A stretch of 64,000 nt of DNA. Source: Caryophanon tenue. GTDB lineage: Bacteria; Bacillota; Bacilli; Bacillales_A; Planococcaceae. Below are positions 41,770 to 53,048 of this stretch, piece after piece; position 1 is the stretch's first letter, and each line of letters starts with the position of its first letter. A program made the translations under genes and the position numbers. The notes below the pieces were generated by a model. It ran no database searches, was not told where the DNA came from, and saw only the letters and a program-made list of their open reading frames with translations. The stretch covers positions 248,001-312,000 of the forward strand of contig NZ_MASJ01000003.1 of assembly GCF_001700315.1 (NCBI RefSeq), written 5' to 3'.

Positions 41770-43455
41770 TTACGCACGTTTTAGTTGCATAACTAATGCT
41801 TCGTCTGGTGTTACAAATAATGTTTTTTGCTCAAAATAAATAACGAAGCCTGGTTTTGAGCCATTTGGTTTTTTTACGTGGCGTACTTCAGTGTAATCCA
41901 CCGGCACAGCAGACGATTCGCGCGCTTTACTAAAGTAAGCGCTTAGTACAGCTGCTTCTGCAAGGGTTTGCTCATCGGGGGCGTCACTATGAATGACGAC
42001 GTGTGAGCCAGGAATATCTTTTGTATGCAGCCATGTTTCATTACGTTTTGCAAGCTTAAACGTTAAGAAATCATTTTGTTTATTGTTTTTGCCGACAGAG
42101 ATGGCGATACCAGTAGACGATGTAAAGTTTTCTGGTAACGGCTTTGTGGGTTTTTTCTTTTTCTTAGAAGCACGTAGACGTAAATAGCCTTGTTCAGCTA
42201 GCTCTTCGCGAATTTCTTCAATATCGCTTGGGGCAGCGTGTTGTACTTGTTGCGCCAGTAAATCAAAGTATGCAATATCGTCACGTGTTTTATCAAGCTG
42301 CTCTTGAATACGTACAAGCGCATTTTTGGCTTTATTGTAGCGTGTGTAATAGCTTTGCGCGTTTTCTACAGGCGTTTTACGTTCATTTAATGGAATGGTT
42401 ACTTGTGCGCCATCCTCACTATAATAATTGACGACCGTCACTTCTTTCATGCCTTTTGAAAAGCTATAAATATTCGCCATTAATAGCTCGCCGTAAAGCT
42501 GTAATGTATCGAGCTTTTCAGCACGTGCATAATCTTGCTCTAGCTTGCGCACCTTTAGTTGTAACTTATCGCGCTCATTTTGTAGCCAACGTTCTAAATC
42601 ACCAGCTTGTTGCTTCACACGATCACGTTCTGCACGGGCGAAAAAGACGCGGTCTAACAGTTCGCCAAGTGTCGCAAATGTTGTTGCTGTAGCAGGAAGA
42701 TGGGTCAAGGTTGTTGGTGAGAAGGAAATTTTGCCGTCAATTTCATAATAGCTTGGTGTAGCACCGTCACGGATTTCAGTTAAAAATTGTTGCCAAGCTG
42801 TGACGATGTCGCTGTCGCCAATACGGTGCAAAATTTCTTGTGCGTGCAATGTTGAGAAGCCTGCAAAAAATTGCTGTACTTCTTTCGCTTCACGTCCACG
42901 TGCAAAAAAGTTAATCACATCATTTATTGGAATTGTATACGGGTTTTCCTTTTGTTGTGCAGGTGGTGCGATATAGGCAGCACCCGGCATAATGGTACGA
43001 TAGCTGTTTACAGCAGGTGGTAAATGCTTTAAGCTATCGATAATTTTATTTGTGGCGCAGTCAATTAATAAAATATTACTGTGGCGTCCCATAATTTCTG
43101 CCGATAAAATGCGTTTTACGGGGTCGCCAATTTCATTTGTCGCATTTACTTCCATTGTAATAATACGGTCTGTGCCGTCCTGGGTAATGCTCGCAATCAT
43201 ACCGCCTTCTAAATGCTTGCGTAACAGCGTACAAAACATCGGTGGTTCTGCTGGATTTTCAATCGATTGGTTTGTCAGTTGCACACGTGCGTATGCAGAG
43301 TGAATTGAATACAGTAATTTATAGTTTGTCCCACCTGCGCGCACATGTAATAAAATCTCTTGTGCGTTCGGTTGGTGAATTTTTGTAATACGACCTGTGA
43401 CAAGTTTTTGTAGTTCTGTTGTCATCGCTGTTGTAAATAATCCATCAAATGCCAT
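41770..43455 (-). CDS. rqcH: Rqc2/NEMF homologue RqcH (NFACT protein)
   Basis: Ribosome quality-control factor that binds split 50S subunits carrying stalled peptidyl-tRNA and drives C-terminal alanine tailing; formerly called fibronectin-binding protein FbpA/YloA. 561 residues: NFACT-N domain at the start (FDGLFTTAMTTELQKLVTGR), helix-hairpin-helix and central coiled coil (about 270-310 and 380-420), and a C-terminal NFACT-R domain with GKNNKQNDFLTFKLA and WLHTKDIPGSHVVIHSD. It is divergent from yloC, as yloA is placed near yloC in B. subtilis; yloB is absent. Confidence 0.95.
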   Translation of the reverse strand: MAFDGLFTTAMTTELQKLVTGRITKIHQPNAQEILLHVRAGGTNYKLLYSIHSAYARVQLTNQSIENPAEPPMFCTLLRKHLEGGMIASITQDGTDRIITMEVNATNEIGDPVKRILSAEIMGRHSNILLIDCATNKIIDSLKHLPPAVNSYRTIMPGAAYIAPPAQQKENPYTIPINDVINFFARGREAKEVQQFFAGFSTLHAQEILHRIGDSDIVTAWQQFLTEIRDGATPSYYEIDGKISFSPTTLTHLPATATTFATLGELLDRVFFARAERDRVKQQAGDLERWLQNERDKLQLKVRKLEQDYARAEKLDTLQLYGELLMANIYSFSKGMKEVTVVNYYSEDGAQVTIPLNERKTPVENAQSYYTRYNKAKNALVRIQEQLDKTRDDIAYFDLLAQQVQHAAPSDIEEIREELAEQGYLRLRASKKKKKPTKPLPENFTSSTGIAISVGKNNKQNDFLTFKLAKRNETWLHTKDIPGSHVVIHSDAPDEQTLAEAAVLSAYFSKARESSAVPVDYTEVRHVKKPNGSKPGFVIYFEQKTLFVTPDEALVMQLKRA

Positions 43456-43564
43456 GTGTCATTCCTCGTTCCATATGAGTTCTATTGTTTATAGTAGCAT
43501 CTTTTTCGCATTTCATCATTATGCAGCTGTCATTTAAATTCCTGCGCCGAGCAACTTTTATTTA

Positions 43565-43573
43565 TGGTATAAT
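43565..43573 (+). promoter_or_regulatory. Extended -10 promoter of yloC
   Basis: TGGTATAAT: a consensus TATAAT (43568-43573) with the TG of an extended -10. No good -35 is seen at 17 bases, which such promoters can tolerate. It lies 35 bases before yloC in the divergent interval with rqcH. Confidence 0.6.
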
Positions 43574-43607
43574 GTTTTCTAGTATGCAAAGAAAGGTGTG
43601 ACGAACC

Positions 43608-44483
43608 TTGGTGCGTAGTATGACTGGTTTTGGCAGAGGTGTCACAACTACGGAAACATTCCAACTCACAGTTGAAGTTCGATCTGTAAACCATCGCTTT
43701 TTAGAAATTTATACGAAGTTTCCGAAAGAGTGGATGGAAGCAGAGCAATTAGCGAAGAAGCTAATTTCACAAGAAGTGTTACGCGGTAAACTAGACGTTG
43801 CCGTTCATGTAAAATCATTAGCAGAAAGCGATGAAATGTTCCAAATTAATTGGCCATTAATTGAGGCGTACAAAAAAGCAAAAGCACAACTTGCTGAAGT
43901 AGTCCCATTAGATGCTTCATGGACAATGCAGGAATTATTCTCACTGGAGCATGCATTAACGTACGAAAAGCAAGAGATTGCCATAGAACAACTAACAGCA
44001 GCGGTTGAACAAGCCGTTCAGCAAGCCATTGTTGGGTTAGTTGATATGCGAATGCGGGAAGGGCAGTCATTGAAAAATGCTGTGCTGCAATATAAGGAAG
44101 AGCTTCATACGCAAATCCGCCTCATTCGTGATGTGTCACCACAAGCTGTTCAAAAGTACCGTGAGCGCTTAATCGAAAGAATTGCCGAGATTGCGAACGT
44201 CGATGTGCTAGAGGATCGTTTGTTAGCAGAAGTTGCATTGTTTGCAGAGCGGGTTGATATAGCGGAAGAGCTAGACCGTTTAGAAAGTCATTTTGAGCAA
44301 TTAACGTCTACGCTTAATGAAGCGGGTTCAATTGGTCGTAAATTGGATTTCTTAATGCAGGAAATGCACCGAGAAATTAATACAATCGGCTCGAAAAACC
44401 AATCTTCAGAAGCGTCTGTCGCAGTTGTTCAAGCAAAAACCATTTTAGAAAAAATGCGCGAACAAGTACAAAACATTGAATAA
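43608..44483 (+). CDS. yloC: YicC/YloC family endoribonuclease
   Basis: A 291-residue member of the YicC/YloC family; the E. coli member is an endoribonuclease. The N-terminal signature is VRSMTGFGRG, and the C-terminal DUF1732 block reads GRKLDFLMQEMHREINTIGSK. The TTG at 43608 is chosen because AAAGGTG lies nine bases upstream; a GTG follows immediately and could also serve. It precedes gmk directly, whereas many relatives have the small regulator remA between them. Confidence 0.92.
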   Translation: MVRSMTGFGRGVTTTETFQLTVEVRSVNHRFLEIYTKFPKEWMEAEQLAKKLISQEVLRGKLDVAVHVKSLAESDEMFQINWPLIEAYKKAKAQLAEVVPLDASWTMQELFSLEHALTYEKQEIAIEQLTAAVEQAVQQAIVGLVDMRMREGQSLKNAVLQYKEELHTQIRLIRDVSPQAVQKYRERLIERIAEIANVDVLEDRLLAEVALFAERVDIAEELDRLESHFEQLTSTLNEAGSIGRKLDFLMQEMHREINTIGSKNQSSEASVAVVQAKTILEKMREQVQNIE

Positions 44484-44540
44484 TTTTGGACTTTCGCTCA
44501 TAATAAACAAGTTACCCAGTATATAAAGGAGTTATGGTGA

Positions 44541-45158
<618 letters not shown>

Positions 45159-45163
45159 AACAG

Positions 45164-45391
45164 ATGTTATATCCATCAGTTGACGCATTAAAAAAAGAAG
45201 TAGATTCAAAGTATTCATTAGTGAGCCTAGCGTCTAAACGTGCTCGCCAAATGCAAGAGGTACAAGGTACAGAACGCTTAGAGAAGTATGTATCGTACAA
45301 GCCAGTAGGTCGTGCACTTGAGGAAGTATCTAGCGGAGAGCTACGTATGAAAGAACAAGACGCTTCAACTATTTACGAAGACGAAATTTAA
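45164..45391 (+). CDS. rpoZ: RNA polymerase omega subunit
   Basis: A 75-residue omega subunit that helps assemble RNA polymerase. It shows the usual N-terminal pattern MLYPSVDALKKEVDSKYSLV followed by SKRARQM and KPVGRALEEV. It starts five bases after gmk. A hairpin without a T run follows before coaBC. Confidence 0.94.
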   Translation: MLYPSVDALKKEVDSKYSLVSLASKRARQMQEVQGTERLEKYVSYKPVGRALEEVSSGELRMKEQDASTIYEDEI

Positions 45392-45401
45392 TGACACGTA
45401 T

Positions 45402-45435
45402 ATAAGCTCCCGGAGAATTCTCTTTGGGAGCTTAT
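45402..45435 (+). other. Strong hairpin between rpoZ and coaBC
   Basis: ATAAGCTCCC (45402-45411) pairs with GGGAGCTTAT (45426-45435) around 14 bases, with no T run after it, so it is more likely an mRNA-stability or processing element than a terminator. Confidence 0.55.
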
Positions 45436-45457
45436 CGTTTGAAGGGGTGGAAACGAC

Positions 45458-46654
45458 ATGAATGGTAAAAAGGTTTTAGTATGTGTGACAGGTGGCATTG
45501 CCGTTTATAAAGCGGTTGCTCTTGTAAGTAAATTACAGCAAGCAGGTGCGGTTGTAAAAGTGATGATGACTGATTCAGCACGTCAATTTGTCAATCCATT
45601 AAGCTTTCAAGTAATGTCAAAAAATGATGTCTTTTTCGATACATTTGATGAAAAAGATTCAAGTGTCATCGCGCATATCGATTTAGCAGATTGGGCGGAT
45701 TTAATTTTAGTTGCGCCTGCCACAGCGAATGTGATTGGCAAAGTGGCCAATGGCATTGCCGACAATATGGTTACAACAACATTACTTGCTGCGTCAAGCC
45801 CTGTTTGGATGGCACCAGCGATGAATGTACATATGTATGACCATCCAGCTGTTGTACGTAATATTGAACAATTATACAAAGATGGCGTGCGCTTTATTGA
45901 GCCGTCAGAAGGCTTTTTAGCATGTGGGTATGTTGGAAAAGGGCGTATGGAAGAGCCTGAAAAAATCGTTGCACTTGTAGCGGAGCATTTCCAACCGAAA
46001 ACATTACCACTGCAAGGTAAAAAGGTCATTGTATCTGCTGGACCTACACGTGAGCGTATCGATCCGGTTCGTTTTGTGACGAATTTTTCAAGTGGCAAAA
46101 TGGGCTATGCTATGGCTGAAGCTGCACGTGATTTAGGGGCGGATGTTGTGCTCGTTTCAGGACCGGTCGCACTTGCAAAACCAACTGGTATGCGTGTTGT
46201 CGATGTGGAAAGCGCACAAGATATGCTAGAAGCGATTGAAGCGGAATATGATACAGCCGATATCGTTGTGAAAACAGCGGCAGTTGCGGATTATCGTCCG
46301 AAAAATGCGGCAACACAAAAGGTCAAGAAAAAAGACGGTGATACGTTTATGGAAATGGAACGCACACCGGATATTTTAGCAACACTTGGCAACAAGAAGA
46401 AGCATCAGTTACTGATTGGCTTTGCTGCTGAAACGAATGATGTTGAAACATATGCGCAAGGGAAATTAACGCGTAAAAATGCGGATTATATCGTTGCAAA
46501 CGATGTGACTGAAGTCGGTGCAGGATTTAATACCGATACAAATACCGTCACGCTGATTGGACACAGTGATTATCGTGCGCGCTTTGAGCATATGCCAAAA
46601 ACCGAATTAGCAAAACGTTTATTTGAAACGATTTTAAAGCGAGCTGAGCAATAA
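45458..46654 (+). CDS. coaBC: Phosphopantothenoylcysteine decarboxylase/synthetase CoaBC
   Basis: Bifunctional enzyme of coenzyme A synthesis. The N-terminal flavin decarboxylase (about 1-185) contains VTGGIAVYKAV, APAMNVHMY and the active-site cysteine C156 in ACGYVGKGRM. The C-terminal synthetase (about 186-398) starts with KKVIVSAGPTRERIDPVRF and carries FSSGKMGYAMA. The stop shares a base with the priA start. With panE at the other end, the window holds two genes of the pathway. Confidence 0.96.
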   Translation: MNGKKVLVCVTGGIAVYKAVALVSKLQQAGAVVKVMMTDSARQFVNPLSFQVMSKNDVFFDTFDEKDSSVIAHIDLADWADLILVAPATANVIGKVANGIADNMVTTTLLAASSPVWMAPAMNVHMYDHPAVVRNIEQLYKDGVRFIEPSEGFLACGYVGKGRMEEPEKIVALVAEHFQPKTLPLQGKKVIVSAGPTRERIDPVRFVTNFSSGKMGYAMAEAARDLGADVVLVSGPVALAKPTGMRVVDVESAQDMLEAIEAEYDTADIVVKTAAVADYRPKNAATQKVKKKDGDTFMEMERTPDILATLGNKKKHQLLIGFAAETNDVETYAQGKLTRKNADYIVANDVTEVGAGFNTDTNTVTLIGHSDYRARFEHMPKTELAKRLFETILKRAEQ

Positions 46655-49062
46655 TGTTTGCACAAGTTATTGTCGATGTGGCGGCCTATCCTGTAGACCG
46701 CCCATTCGATTACCGTATTCCAGAAAAATTAGCGACGGTTGTTGAGCCTGGCAGTCGTGTGAAAGTACCGTTTGGACCGCGGCACGTGCTTGGATACGTC
46801 GTTGGCATCGTTTCGCAAACCGATGTGCCACCGAATAAAATTCGCGCGATTAATGAAGTGCTTGATTTAGAGCCAGTCATTAATGCAGAGCTCTTACAAT
46901 TGTCCAAATGGCTGAAGCATGAAACGATTTGCTTTGAAATTGATGCGCTACAGCTTATGGTGCCGTCTGCATTGCGCGCAAAATATGAAAAAGTAGCACA
47001 TATGCGTGTCGAGCGTCCGCAACTGGATATGCGACTGCAAGCGATTTTTGGTACGAAGCAAACGGTTGATGTGAAACAGTTTGAAAAAGCAGGTGTTTTG
47101 CATCTCTTAAAACAAGCGGTGACTGCTGGAGCTGTCGAACTTGAAAATATTGTGAAGCAACAAGGAAAAGTAAAGACGATTCGCATGGTGAAAGTGGTAG
47201 AAGATGTTGCGTGTTTACAGCAAATTCAGGCACACATACCAGCGAAGGCACGCAAACAAATTCAACTAATTGAATGGTTAATACCGTATGCGGGTGAGAC
47301 ATTGACACCTGCTTTTATTTGTGATGAGGCAGATGTTGGAACGACCGTCTTGCACGCTGTACTAGAGCGCGGTGCCGGTGAGTTTGTGCAACAGGAAGTG
47401 TATCGTGACCCGTTCACAAAAGACGTGGCGCAAACGACGAATTTACAATTAACAGATGAGCAAGATTTGGCGTTATTAGCGATTCAAAAGAAGTTAGACC
47501 AACAAGTTGGACATACGTTTTTATTGCATGGTGTCACGGGTAGCGGAAAAACAGAGATTTATTTGCAGGCGATTGAACAGGTACTTGCACAAGGCAAGCA
47601 AGCGATGATGCTCGTACCAGAAATTGCGCTAACGCCCCAAATGACTGAGCGCTTTCGTTCACGCTTTGGCGATGCCGTTGCGGTGATGCATAGTGGCCTA
47701 TCGACCGGTGAAAAATACGACGAATGGCGCAAAATTCAAAACGGTGAAGTGCAAGTGGTAGTCGGTGCACGTTCTGCGGTGTTTGTGCCGTTTACAAATA
47801 TCGGCTTAATTATTTTAGATGAAGAGCATGAATCCACATATAAACAAGAAGATTCACCACGCTACCATGCGCGAGATGTCGCTATTTGGCGTAGTCAGTA
47901 TCATCAATGTCCGGTTATTTTAGGCAGTGCGACACCATCGCTCGAATCGTATGCACGCGCTCAAAAAGGTGTGTATACATTATTGACGTTATCGGAGCGT
48001 GCAAAAAAGCAAAGCTTACCGGCTGTTCACGTTGTCGATTTACGCGCAGAGCTCGCCACTGGCAATCGTTCCATGTTCTCTACCGCCTTAGTTGAGGCGA
48101 TGCGTGTGCGACTTGAAAAAAATGAGCAAATTGTGCTGTTTTTAAATCGTCGTGGTTATTCAAGCTTTGTATTATGTAGAGACTGTGGAACTGTTGTACA
48201 ATGTAAAAATTGTGATATTTCTTTAACGTACCATCGACACCAAGAAAACTTAAAATGTCATTATTGTGGCTATGAGGAACATGTCCCCTCAACATGTCCA
48301 CAATGTACAAGTGAGCATATTCGTTATTTTGGGACGGGTACACAAAAAGTTGAAGAAGAGTTGCATGCGCTGTTTCCAGAAGCACGTGTATTGCGGATGG
48401 ATGTCGACACAACCTCGAAAAAAGGGGCACATGAAGATATTTTAGAAGCGTTTGGCAATAAGGAAGCGAATATTTTACTTGGCACGCAAATGATTGCGAA
48501 AGGACTAGACTTTCCAGACATTACACTTGTGGGCGTGCTGAGTGCCGATACGTCGCTGCATTTACCGGATTACCGAGCAGCTGAAAAAACGTATCAACTG
48601 CTAACGCAAGTAAGTGGTCGTGCCGGGCGTCATGATAAACCAGGACAAGTTGTCATTCAAACGTACACGCCAGAGCATTATGCAATTGAGTTAGCGAAGG
48701 CGCAAGTGTATGCACCGTTTTATACACAAGAGATGGCGAATCGTCGTCGCTCTGGGCATCCACCGTACTATTATATTGCGCTTGTTCAAATTTCGCATGA
48801 GGATGTTATGCTCGCTGCCGATTATGCACAGCAGACGATGTACTGGTTACAAGCTCGTTTACCACACACTGTGCAACTACTTGGACCGACAGCAGCAAGC
48901 ATTAGTCGTCTCCAAAATAGATATCGTTATCAATGTTTGATAAAATACAAAATAGAACCAAGCTTAATTCCAACGCTCCACGCGTTAATTTCGCATTATC
49001 GTGCAGAGTGGATAAAACAAGGAGTACAGCTTACAATCGATTTAGATCCGAGTATGATTTAA
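46654..49062 (+). CDS. priA: Primosomal replication protein N' (PriA helicase)
   Basis: 3'-5' DNA helicase that restarts replication forks. 802 residues: N-terminal 3'-end-binding domain (about 1-110), winged helix, helicase lobes with Walker A GVTGSGKTEIY near residue 292 and DEEH near residue 389, and a zinc-binding insertion with paired cysteines CRDCGTVVQCKNC, CHYCGYEE and CPQC (about 507-550). Genes on both sides are in the same orientation and closely packed. Confidence 0.96.
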   Translation: MFAQVIVDVAAYPVDRPFDYRIPEKLATVVEPGSRVKVPFGPRHVLGYVVGIVSQTDVPPNKIRAINEVLDLEPVINAELLQLSKWLKHETICFEIDALQLMVPSALRAKYEKVAHMRVERPQLDMRLQAIFGTKQTVDVKQFEKAGVLHLLKQAVTAGAVELENIVKQQGKVKTIRMVKVVEDVACLQQIQAHIPAKARKQIQLIEWLIPYAGETLTPAFICDEADVGTTVLHAVLERGAGEFVQQEVYRDPFTKDVAQTTNLQLTDEQDLALLAIQKKLDQQVGHTFLLHGVTGSGKTEIYLQAIEQVLAQGKQAMMLVPEIALTPQMTERFRSRFGDAVAVMHSGLSTGEKYDEWRKIQNGEVQVVVGARSAVFVPFTNIGLIILDEEHESTYKQEDSPRYHARDVAIWRSQYHQCPVILGSATPSLESYARAQKGVYTLLTLSERAKKQSLPAVHVVDLRAELATGNRSMFSTALVEAMRVRLEKNEQIVLFLNRRGYSSFVLCRDCGTVVQCKNCDISLTYHRHQENLKCHYCGYEEHVPSTCPQCTSEHIRYFGTGTQKVEEELHALFPEARVLRMDVDTTSKKGAHEDILEAFGNKEANILLGTQMIAKGLDFPDITLVGVLSADTSLHLPDYRAAEKTYQLLTQVSGRAGRHDKPGQVVIQTYTPEHYAIELAKAQVYAPFYTQEMANRRRSGHPPYYYIALVQISHEDVMLAADYAQQTMYWLQARLPHTVQLLGPTAASISRLQNRYRYQCLIKYKIEPSLIPTLHALISHYRAEWIKQGVQLTIDLDPSMI

Positions 49063-49091
49063 ATACGTACGTATAGAAAGAGGCATATATT

Positions 49092-49580
49092 ATGGCAATT
49101 AAAGAAGTTGTAAAAGCACCCGCACAGGTGTTATCACAGAAAACGAAAGAAGTAGAAGTAATTGATGAATCAATTATCGCGTTATTAGACGATTTATATG
49201 ACACGATGGTTGAGCATGATGGTGTTGGGATTGCTGCACCACAAATTAATGTAAATTTACGTGTTGCTATCGTTGAATTAGGCGAGGATATTTTAGAAAT
49301 GATTAACCCAATTATCATCGAAACAAAAGGTGAGATTGTAGAAGATATTGAAGGTTGCTTAAGCTTCCCAGATGTATTTGGTATGGTTGAGCGCCCAACA
49401 TATGTGAAAATTGAAGCAGCAGACCGTGAAGGACGTATTTATGAATTAGAAGCAGAAGATTTCGAAGCGCGTGCAATTATGCATGAAATTGACCATTTAG
49501 ATGGTGTATTATTCGATTCGAAAATGACACGTCGTCTATCAGAGGAAGAGTTAGAAGCTTTATACGCTGAGGAGGAATAG
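49092..49580 (+). CDS. def: Peptide deformylase
   Basis: Metalloprotease removing the formyl group from nascent proteins. 162 residues, type 1 size. All three motifs are present: GVGIAAPQ near residue 43, EGCLSFP near residue 86 with the metal-binding cysteine, and HEIDH near residue 131. It is directly followed by fmt, which encodes the enzyme adding the formyl group. Confidence 0.97.
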   Translation: MAIKEVVKAPAQVLSQKTKEVEVIDESIIALLDDLYDTMVEHDGVGIAAPQINVNLRVAIVELGEDILEMINPIIIETKGEIVEDIEGCLSFPDVFGMVERPTYVKIEAADREGRIYELEAEDFEARAIMHEIDHLDGVLFDSKMTRRLSEEELEALYAEEE

Positions 49581-49583
49581 TCT

Positions 49584-50516
49584 GTGAAAATTGTATTTAT
49601 GGGAACACCGGCCTTTTCAGCACCAATTTTACGTATGTTGCATGAAGAAGGTCATGACATTGTAGCGGTTGTAACACAGCCGGATCGTCCAGTGGGGCGT
49701 AAAAAAGTATTAACGGCAACACCTGTAAAAGAAGAGGCGTTAGCGTTAGGTTTACCAGTATTACAGCCAGAAAAGCTACGCGGTTCACAAGAGATGGCAG
49801 ACATTATTGCCATGAATGCGGATTTAATTGTTACAGCGGCATTTGGTCAAATCTTACCGAAAGACATTTTAGATGCACCGCGCTTAGGCTGTGTAAATGT
49901 ACACGCATCACTGTTACCGAAATATCGCGGTGGTGCACCAATTCACCAATCGATCATTGATGGTGAAGCACAGACAGGTGTGACAATTATGTATATGGCA
50001 GAGAAGCTGGATGCCGGTAACATTATTTCACAGCGTGCGATTGCGATTGAAGAAACAGATCATACAGGTAGCATGTTTGATAAACTAAGCATCGTTGGCC
50101 GTGATTTATTGAAGGAAACATTGCCTTCACTTGAAGCGGGCACGAATGATTCAATTGTACAAGACGAATCACAAGTGACGTATGCACGCAATATTTCTCG
50201 TGAGCAAGAACGTATCGACTGGACAAAATCAGCGCGTGACTTATATAACCAAGTGCGCGGCTTACATCCTTGGCCAGTGGCATACACAACGTTTGAAGAA
50301 GCAACGTTTAAAATTTGGTGGGCACAAGTCGGTGGACAAACCGATGCAGTACCAGGCACGGTTGTAGAAATTAACAAAGACTCATTTGGCGTTGCAACAG
50401 GTGACGGTGTACTGCTGTTAACAGACGTGCAACCAGCTGGTAAAAAACGTATGTCAGCAACGGATTATTTACGTGGGACAGGGTCGAAATTACAGATTGG
50501 GGACCGCTTTGAATGA
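49584..50516 (+). CDS. fmt: Methionyl-tRNA formyltransferase
   Basis: Formylates initiator Met-tRNA using 10-formyl-tetrahydrofolate. 310 residues. The N-terminal catalytic domain has [13 protein letters not shown] and the active-site block [18 protein letters not shown] near residue 106; the C-terminal OB-fold tRNA-binding domain starts around 205. GTG start behind GAGGAGG. Overlaps rsmB by four bases. Confidence 0.97.
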   Translation: MKIVFMGTPAFSAPILRMLHEEGHDIVAVVTQPDRPVGRKKVLTATPVKEEALALGLPVLQPEKLRGSQEMADIIAMNADLIVTAAFGQILPKDILDAPRLGCVNVHASLLPKYRGGAPIHQSIIDGEAQTGVTIMYMAEKLDAGNIISQRAIAIEETDHTGSMFDKLSIVGRDLLKETLPSLEAGTNDSIVQDESQVTYARNISREQERIDWTKSARDLYNQVRGLHPWPVAYTTFEEATFKIWWAQVGGQTDAVPGTVVEINKDSFGVATGDGVLLLTDVQPAGKKRMSATDYLRGTGSKLQIGDRFE

Positions 50517-51874
50517 GTAAACAAAAGAAAAAAGAAATCATTTGGGATGGCAATGTACGCGACGCGGCATTAACGATTTTATTAACGGTTGATAAAAGCC
50601 AAGCATACAGTAATTTATTACTGAACCAAACGATTGAGAAATACAACATTAAAGATGCCAAAGACCGCGGTTTATTGACGGAATTAACGTATGGCACATT
50701 ACAATATAAATATACGCTAGATTATTATTTAGAGCCGTTCATTCGCGGGAAAGTAGACTTATGGGTGCGATGGTTACTGCGTTTATCGCTGTACCAAATG
50801 CATTATTTAACACGTATCCCAGCACATGCCGCGGTAAATGAAGCGGTTGAAATTGCGAAACGTCGTGGTCATAAAGGCATTGCTTCAACGGTCAATGGTA
50901 TATTACGTAGCATTTTACGTGAAGGTGTGCGTTCAGTAGATGATATTGCAGACCGCGTAGAGCGTTTAGCGATTGAAACATCTCATCCGCAGTGGCTTGT
51001 ATCACGCTGGGTAGAGATGTATGGCTATGAGCAAGCGAGTGATATGTTACAAGAAAACAATGTGCCACCACTGCAAACGATGCGTGTGAATACGACGCGT
51101 ATTACCGTAGACGAAGCGCTTCAAATTTTAGAGCGCGAAGGTGTGAAAGCACGTCGTAGTGACATTATGCCAGAATGTATTCATTTAATGAGTGGGACAG
51201 CTGCGCGAACATCTTTATTTAAAAAAGGATTTGCGACTATTCAAGACGAAAGCTCGATGTTACCAGCAACGGTGCTTGACCCACAGCCAGGTGAACGCAT
51301 TTATGATATGTGTGCAGCACCAGGTGGGAAAACGACACATATTGCCGAGAAAATGCGCAATGAAGGGAAAGTATTAGCGACAGATTTACATGCGAAAAAG
51401 CTTGATTTAATCGATGAAAATACAGCCCGTTTAGGCTTAAACATTGTAGAAGCAGTGCCGCTTGATGGTCGGAAATCAGCAGCTTTACTTGGTGAAGCAA
51501 GCTTTGACCGCGTACTTGTTGACGCACCATGTTCAGGCTTAGGGGTTATGCGTCGTAAGCCAGACATTAAATATACGAAGCGTGAAGAAGATTTAGCGAA
51601 CTTACAAACGATTCAATTAGCACTGCTTGACAATGCCGTGACATTATTAAAACCAAATGGTCGTTTAGTGTATTCAACATGTACGGTTGACCGTACGGAA
51701 AATGAAGGCACTGTCGAAGCATTTTTAGCAGCACATCCACAAATGGAAGTAATCGAAATGCAATTGCCAACAAGCTTAATGGATAAGCAGCAAAACGGCA
51801 TGCTACAAGTATTCCCACAAGACTTCGGTAGTGACGGATTTTTTGTAGCCGCGTTTCGTAAAAAAGGAGAATAA
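50513..51874 (+). CDS. rsmB: 16S rRNA (cytosine-967 C5)-methyltransferase RsmB
   Basis: SAM-dependent RNA methyltransferase (Sun/Fmu). 453 residues: a NusB-like N-terminal domain (about 10-140, with [14 protein letters not shown]), then the methyltransferase fold with [13 protein letters not shown] near residue 266, the [16 protein letters not shown] motif near residue 336 and the second cysteine in YSTCTV near residue 386. Translation is coupled to fmt. Confidence 0.96.
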   Translation: MSKQKKKEIIWDGNVRDAALTILLTVDKSQAYSNLLLNQTIEKYNIKDAKDRGLLTELTYGTLQYKYTLDYYLEPFIRGKVDLWVRWLLRLSLYQMHYLTRIPAHAAVNEAVEIAKRRGHKGIASTVNGILRSILREGVRSVDDIADRVERLAIETSHPQWLVSRWVEMYGYEQASDMLQENNVPPLQTMRVNTTRITVDEALQILEREGVKARRSDIMPECIHLMSGTAARTSLFKKGFATIQDESSMLPATVLDPQPGERIYDMCAAPGGKTTHIAEKMRNEGKVLATDLHAKKLDLIDENTARLGLNIVEAVPLDGRKSAALLGEASFDRVLVDAPCSGLGVMRRKPDIKYTKREEDLANLQTIQLALLDNAVTLLKPNGRLVYSTCTVDRTENEGTVEAFLAAHPQMEVIEMQLPTSLMDKQQNGMLQVFPQDFGSDGFFVAAFRKKGE

Positions 51875-51883
51875 TAATTTAAT

Positions 51884-53038
51884 ATGTTAGAAAAACAACA
51901 TGAAGAAATGAAAGAGCAAATTGCAGGCCGTATTGAAGATTTAGTACAAGAAGCTGCACCAAAACGTCGTGAGAAAAAAGAGAAGCCACAACTAAAAGAA
52001 TCGATTTATTCTTTACGTTTAGATGAACTGCAAGCTTGGTTAGAAGAACACGGCGAGAAAAAATTCCGTGCTGCACAAATTTATGAGTGGTTATATAGTA
52101 AACGTGTGAAAACGTATGATGATATGAAAAACCTTCCGAAGTCATTACGTGAAAAGTTAGAGGAAAACTTCCTATTAACAACATTATCAACAATTATTAA
52201 ACAAGAATCAAAAGATGGCACAATCAAGTTTTTATTCCAATTACAAGATGGCTATTCAATTGAAACGGTATTAATGCGCCATGATTACGGAAATTCAATT
52301 TGTGTAACGACACAAGTGGGTTGTCGTATCGGTTGTACGTTCTGTGCGTCAACATTAGGTGGTTTAAAACGTCACTTATTAGCAGGTGAAATTGTTGAGC
52401 AAGTAGTGAAAGTACAACAAATTTTAGATGAAACAGAAGAGCGTGTATCGTCTATCGTTATTATGGGTATCGGTGAGCCGTTTGATAACTATGATGCGAT
52501 GATGAACTTCTTAAAAATTATGAACCACGATAAAGGCTTACACATTGGTGCGCGTCATATTACGGTATCGACATCAGGTATCGTACCGAAAATTTATGAA
52601 TTCGCAGATGAAGGTATGCAAATTAACTTCGCGGTATCATTACACGCACCGAACCAAGAAGCACGTCAAAAGCTAATGCCAATTGCACGTGCCTATAAAT
52701 TAGAAGAATTACTAGCAGCGGTGAAATACTATACAGAAAAAACAGGTCGTCGCGTAAGCTTCGAGTATGGGTTAATGTCGGGTGAGAATGACTCAGTTGA
52801 AGTTGCAAACGAGTTAGCCACATTAATTAAAGGGATTAAGTGTCACGTAAACTTAATTCCAATCAACTATGTACCAGAGCGCGATTACGTACGTACATCA
52901 CGCAGCAGTATTTTTGCATTTGAAAAAGCATTAAAAGCACGAGGTGTAAACGTAACTATTCGTCGTGAGCAAGGTGCGGATATTGCCGCTGCATGTGGAC
53001 AATTACGTGCACAAGAACGTGCTGAAGAAACAAAGTAG
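51884..53038 (+). CDS. rlmN: Dual-specificity rRNA/tRNA adenine C2-methyltransferase RlmN
   Basis: Radical SAM enzyme methylating A2503 of 23S rRNA and A37 of certain tRNAs. 384 residues. The iron-sulphur cysteines are C147, C151 and C154 ([12 protein letters not shown]); the C-terminal catalytic cysteine is in AACGQLRAQ near residue 371. The first ~35 residues are a charged, helical Glu/Lys-rich extension not needed for the fold, making it some 20 residues longer than the B. subtilis protein. The sequence reads as RlmN rather than the antibiotic-resistance paralogue Cfr, based on neighbours and single-copy position. Confidence 0.95.
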   Translation: MLEKQHEEMKEQIAGRIEDLVQEAAPKRREKKEKPQLKESIYSLRLDELQAWLEEHGEKKFRAAQIYEWLYSKRVKTYDDMKNLPKSLREKLEENFLLTTLSTIIKQESKDGTIKFLFQLQDGYSIETVLMRHDYGNSICVTTQVGCRIGCTFCASTLGGLKRHLLAGEIVEQVVKVQQILDETEERVSSIVIMGIGEPFDNYDAMMNFLKIMNHDKGLHIGARHITVSTSGIVPKIYEFADEGMQINFAVSLHAPNQEARQKLMPIARAYKLEELLAAVKYYTEKTGRRVSFEYGLMSGENDSVEVANELATLIKGIKCHVNLIPINYVPERDYVRTSRSSIFAFEKALKARGVNVTIRREQGADIAAACGQLRAQERAEETK

Positions 53039-53048
53039 GTGAACTATT

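Noticed and set aside
45402-45435. Terminator between rpoZ and coaBC
   Set aside because: The hairpin is strong but is not followed by a T run, so it is listed only as a hairpin.
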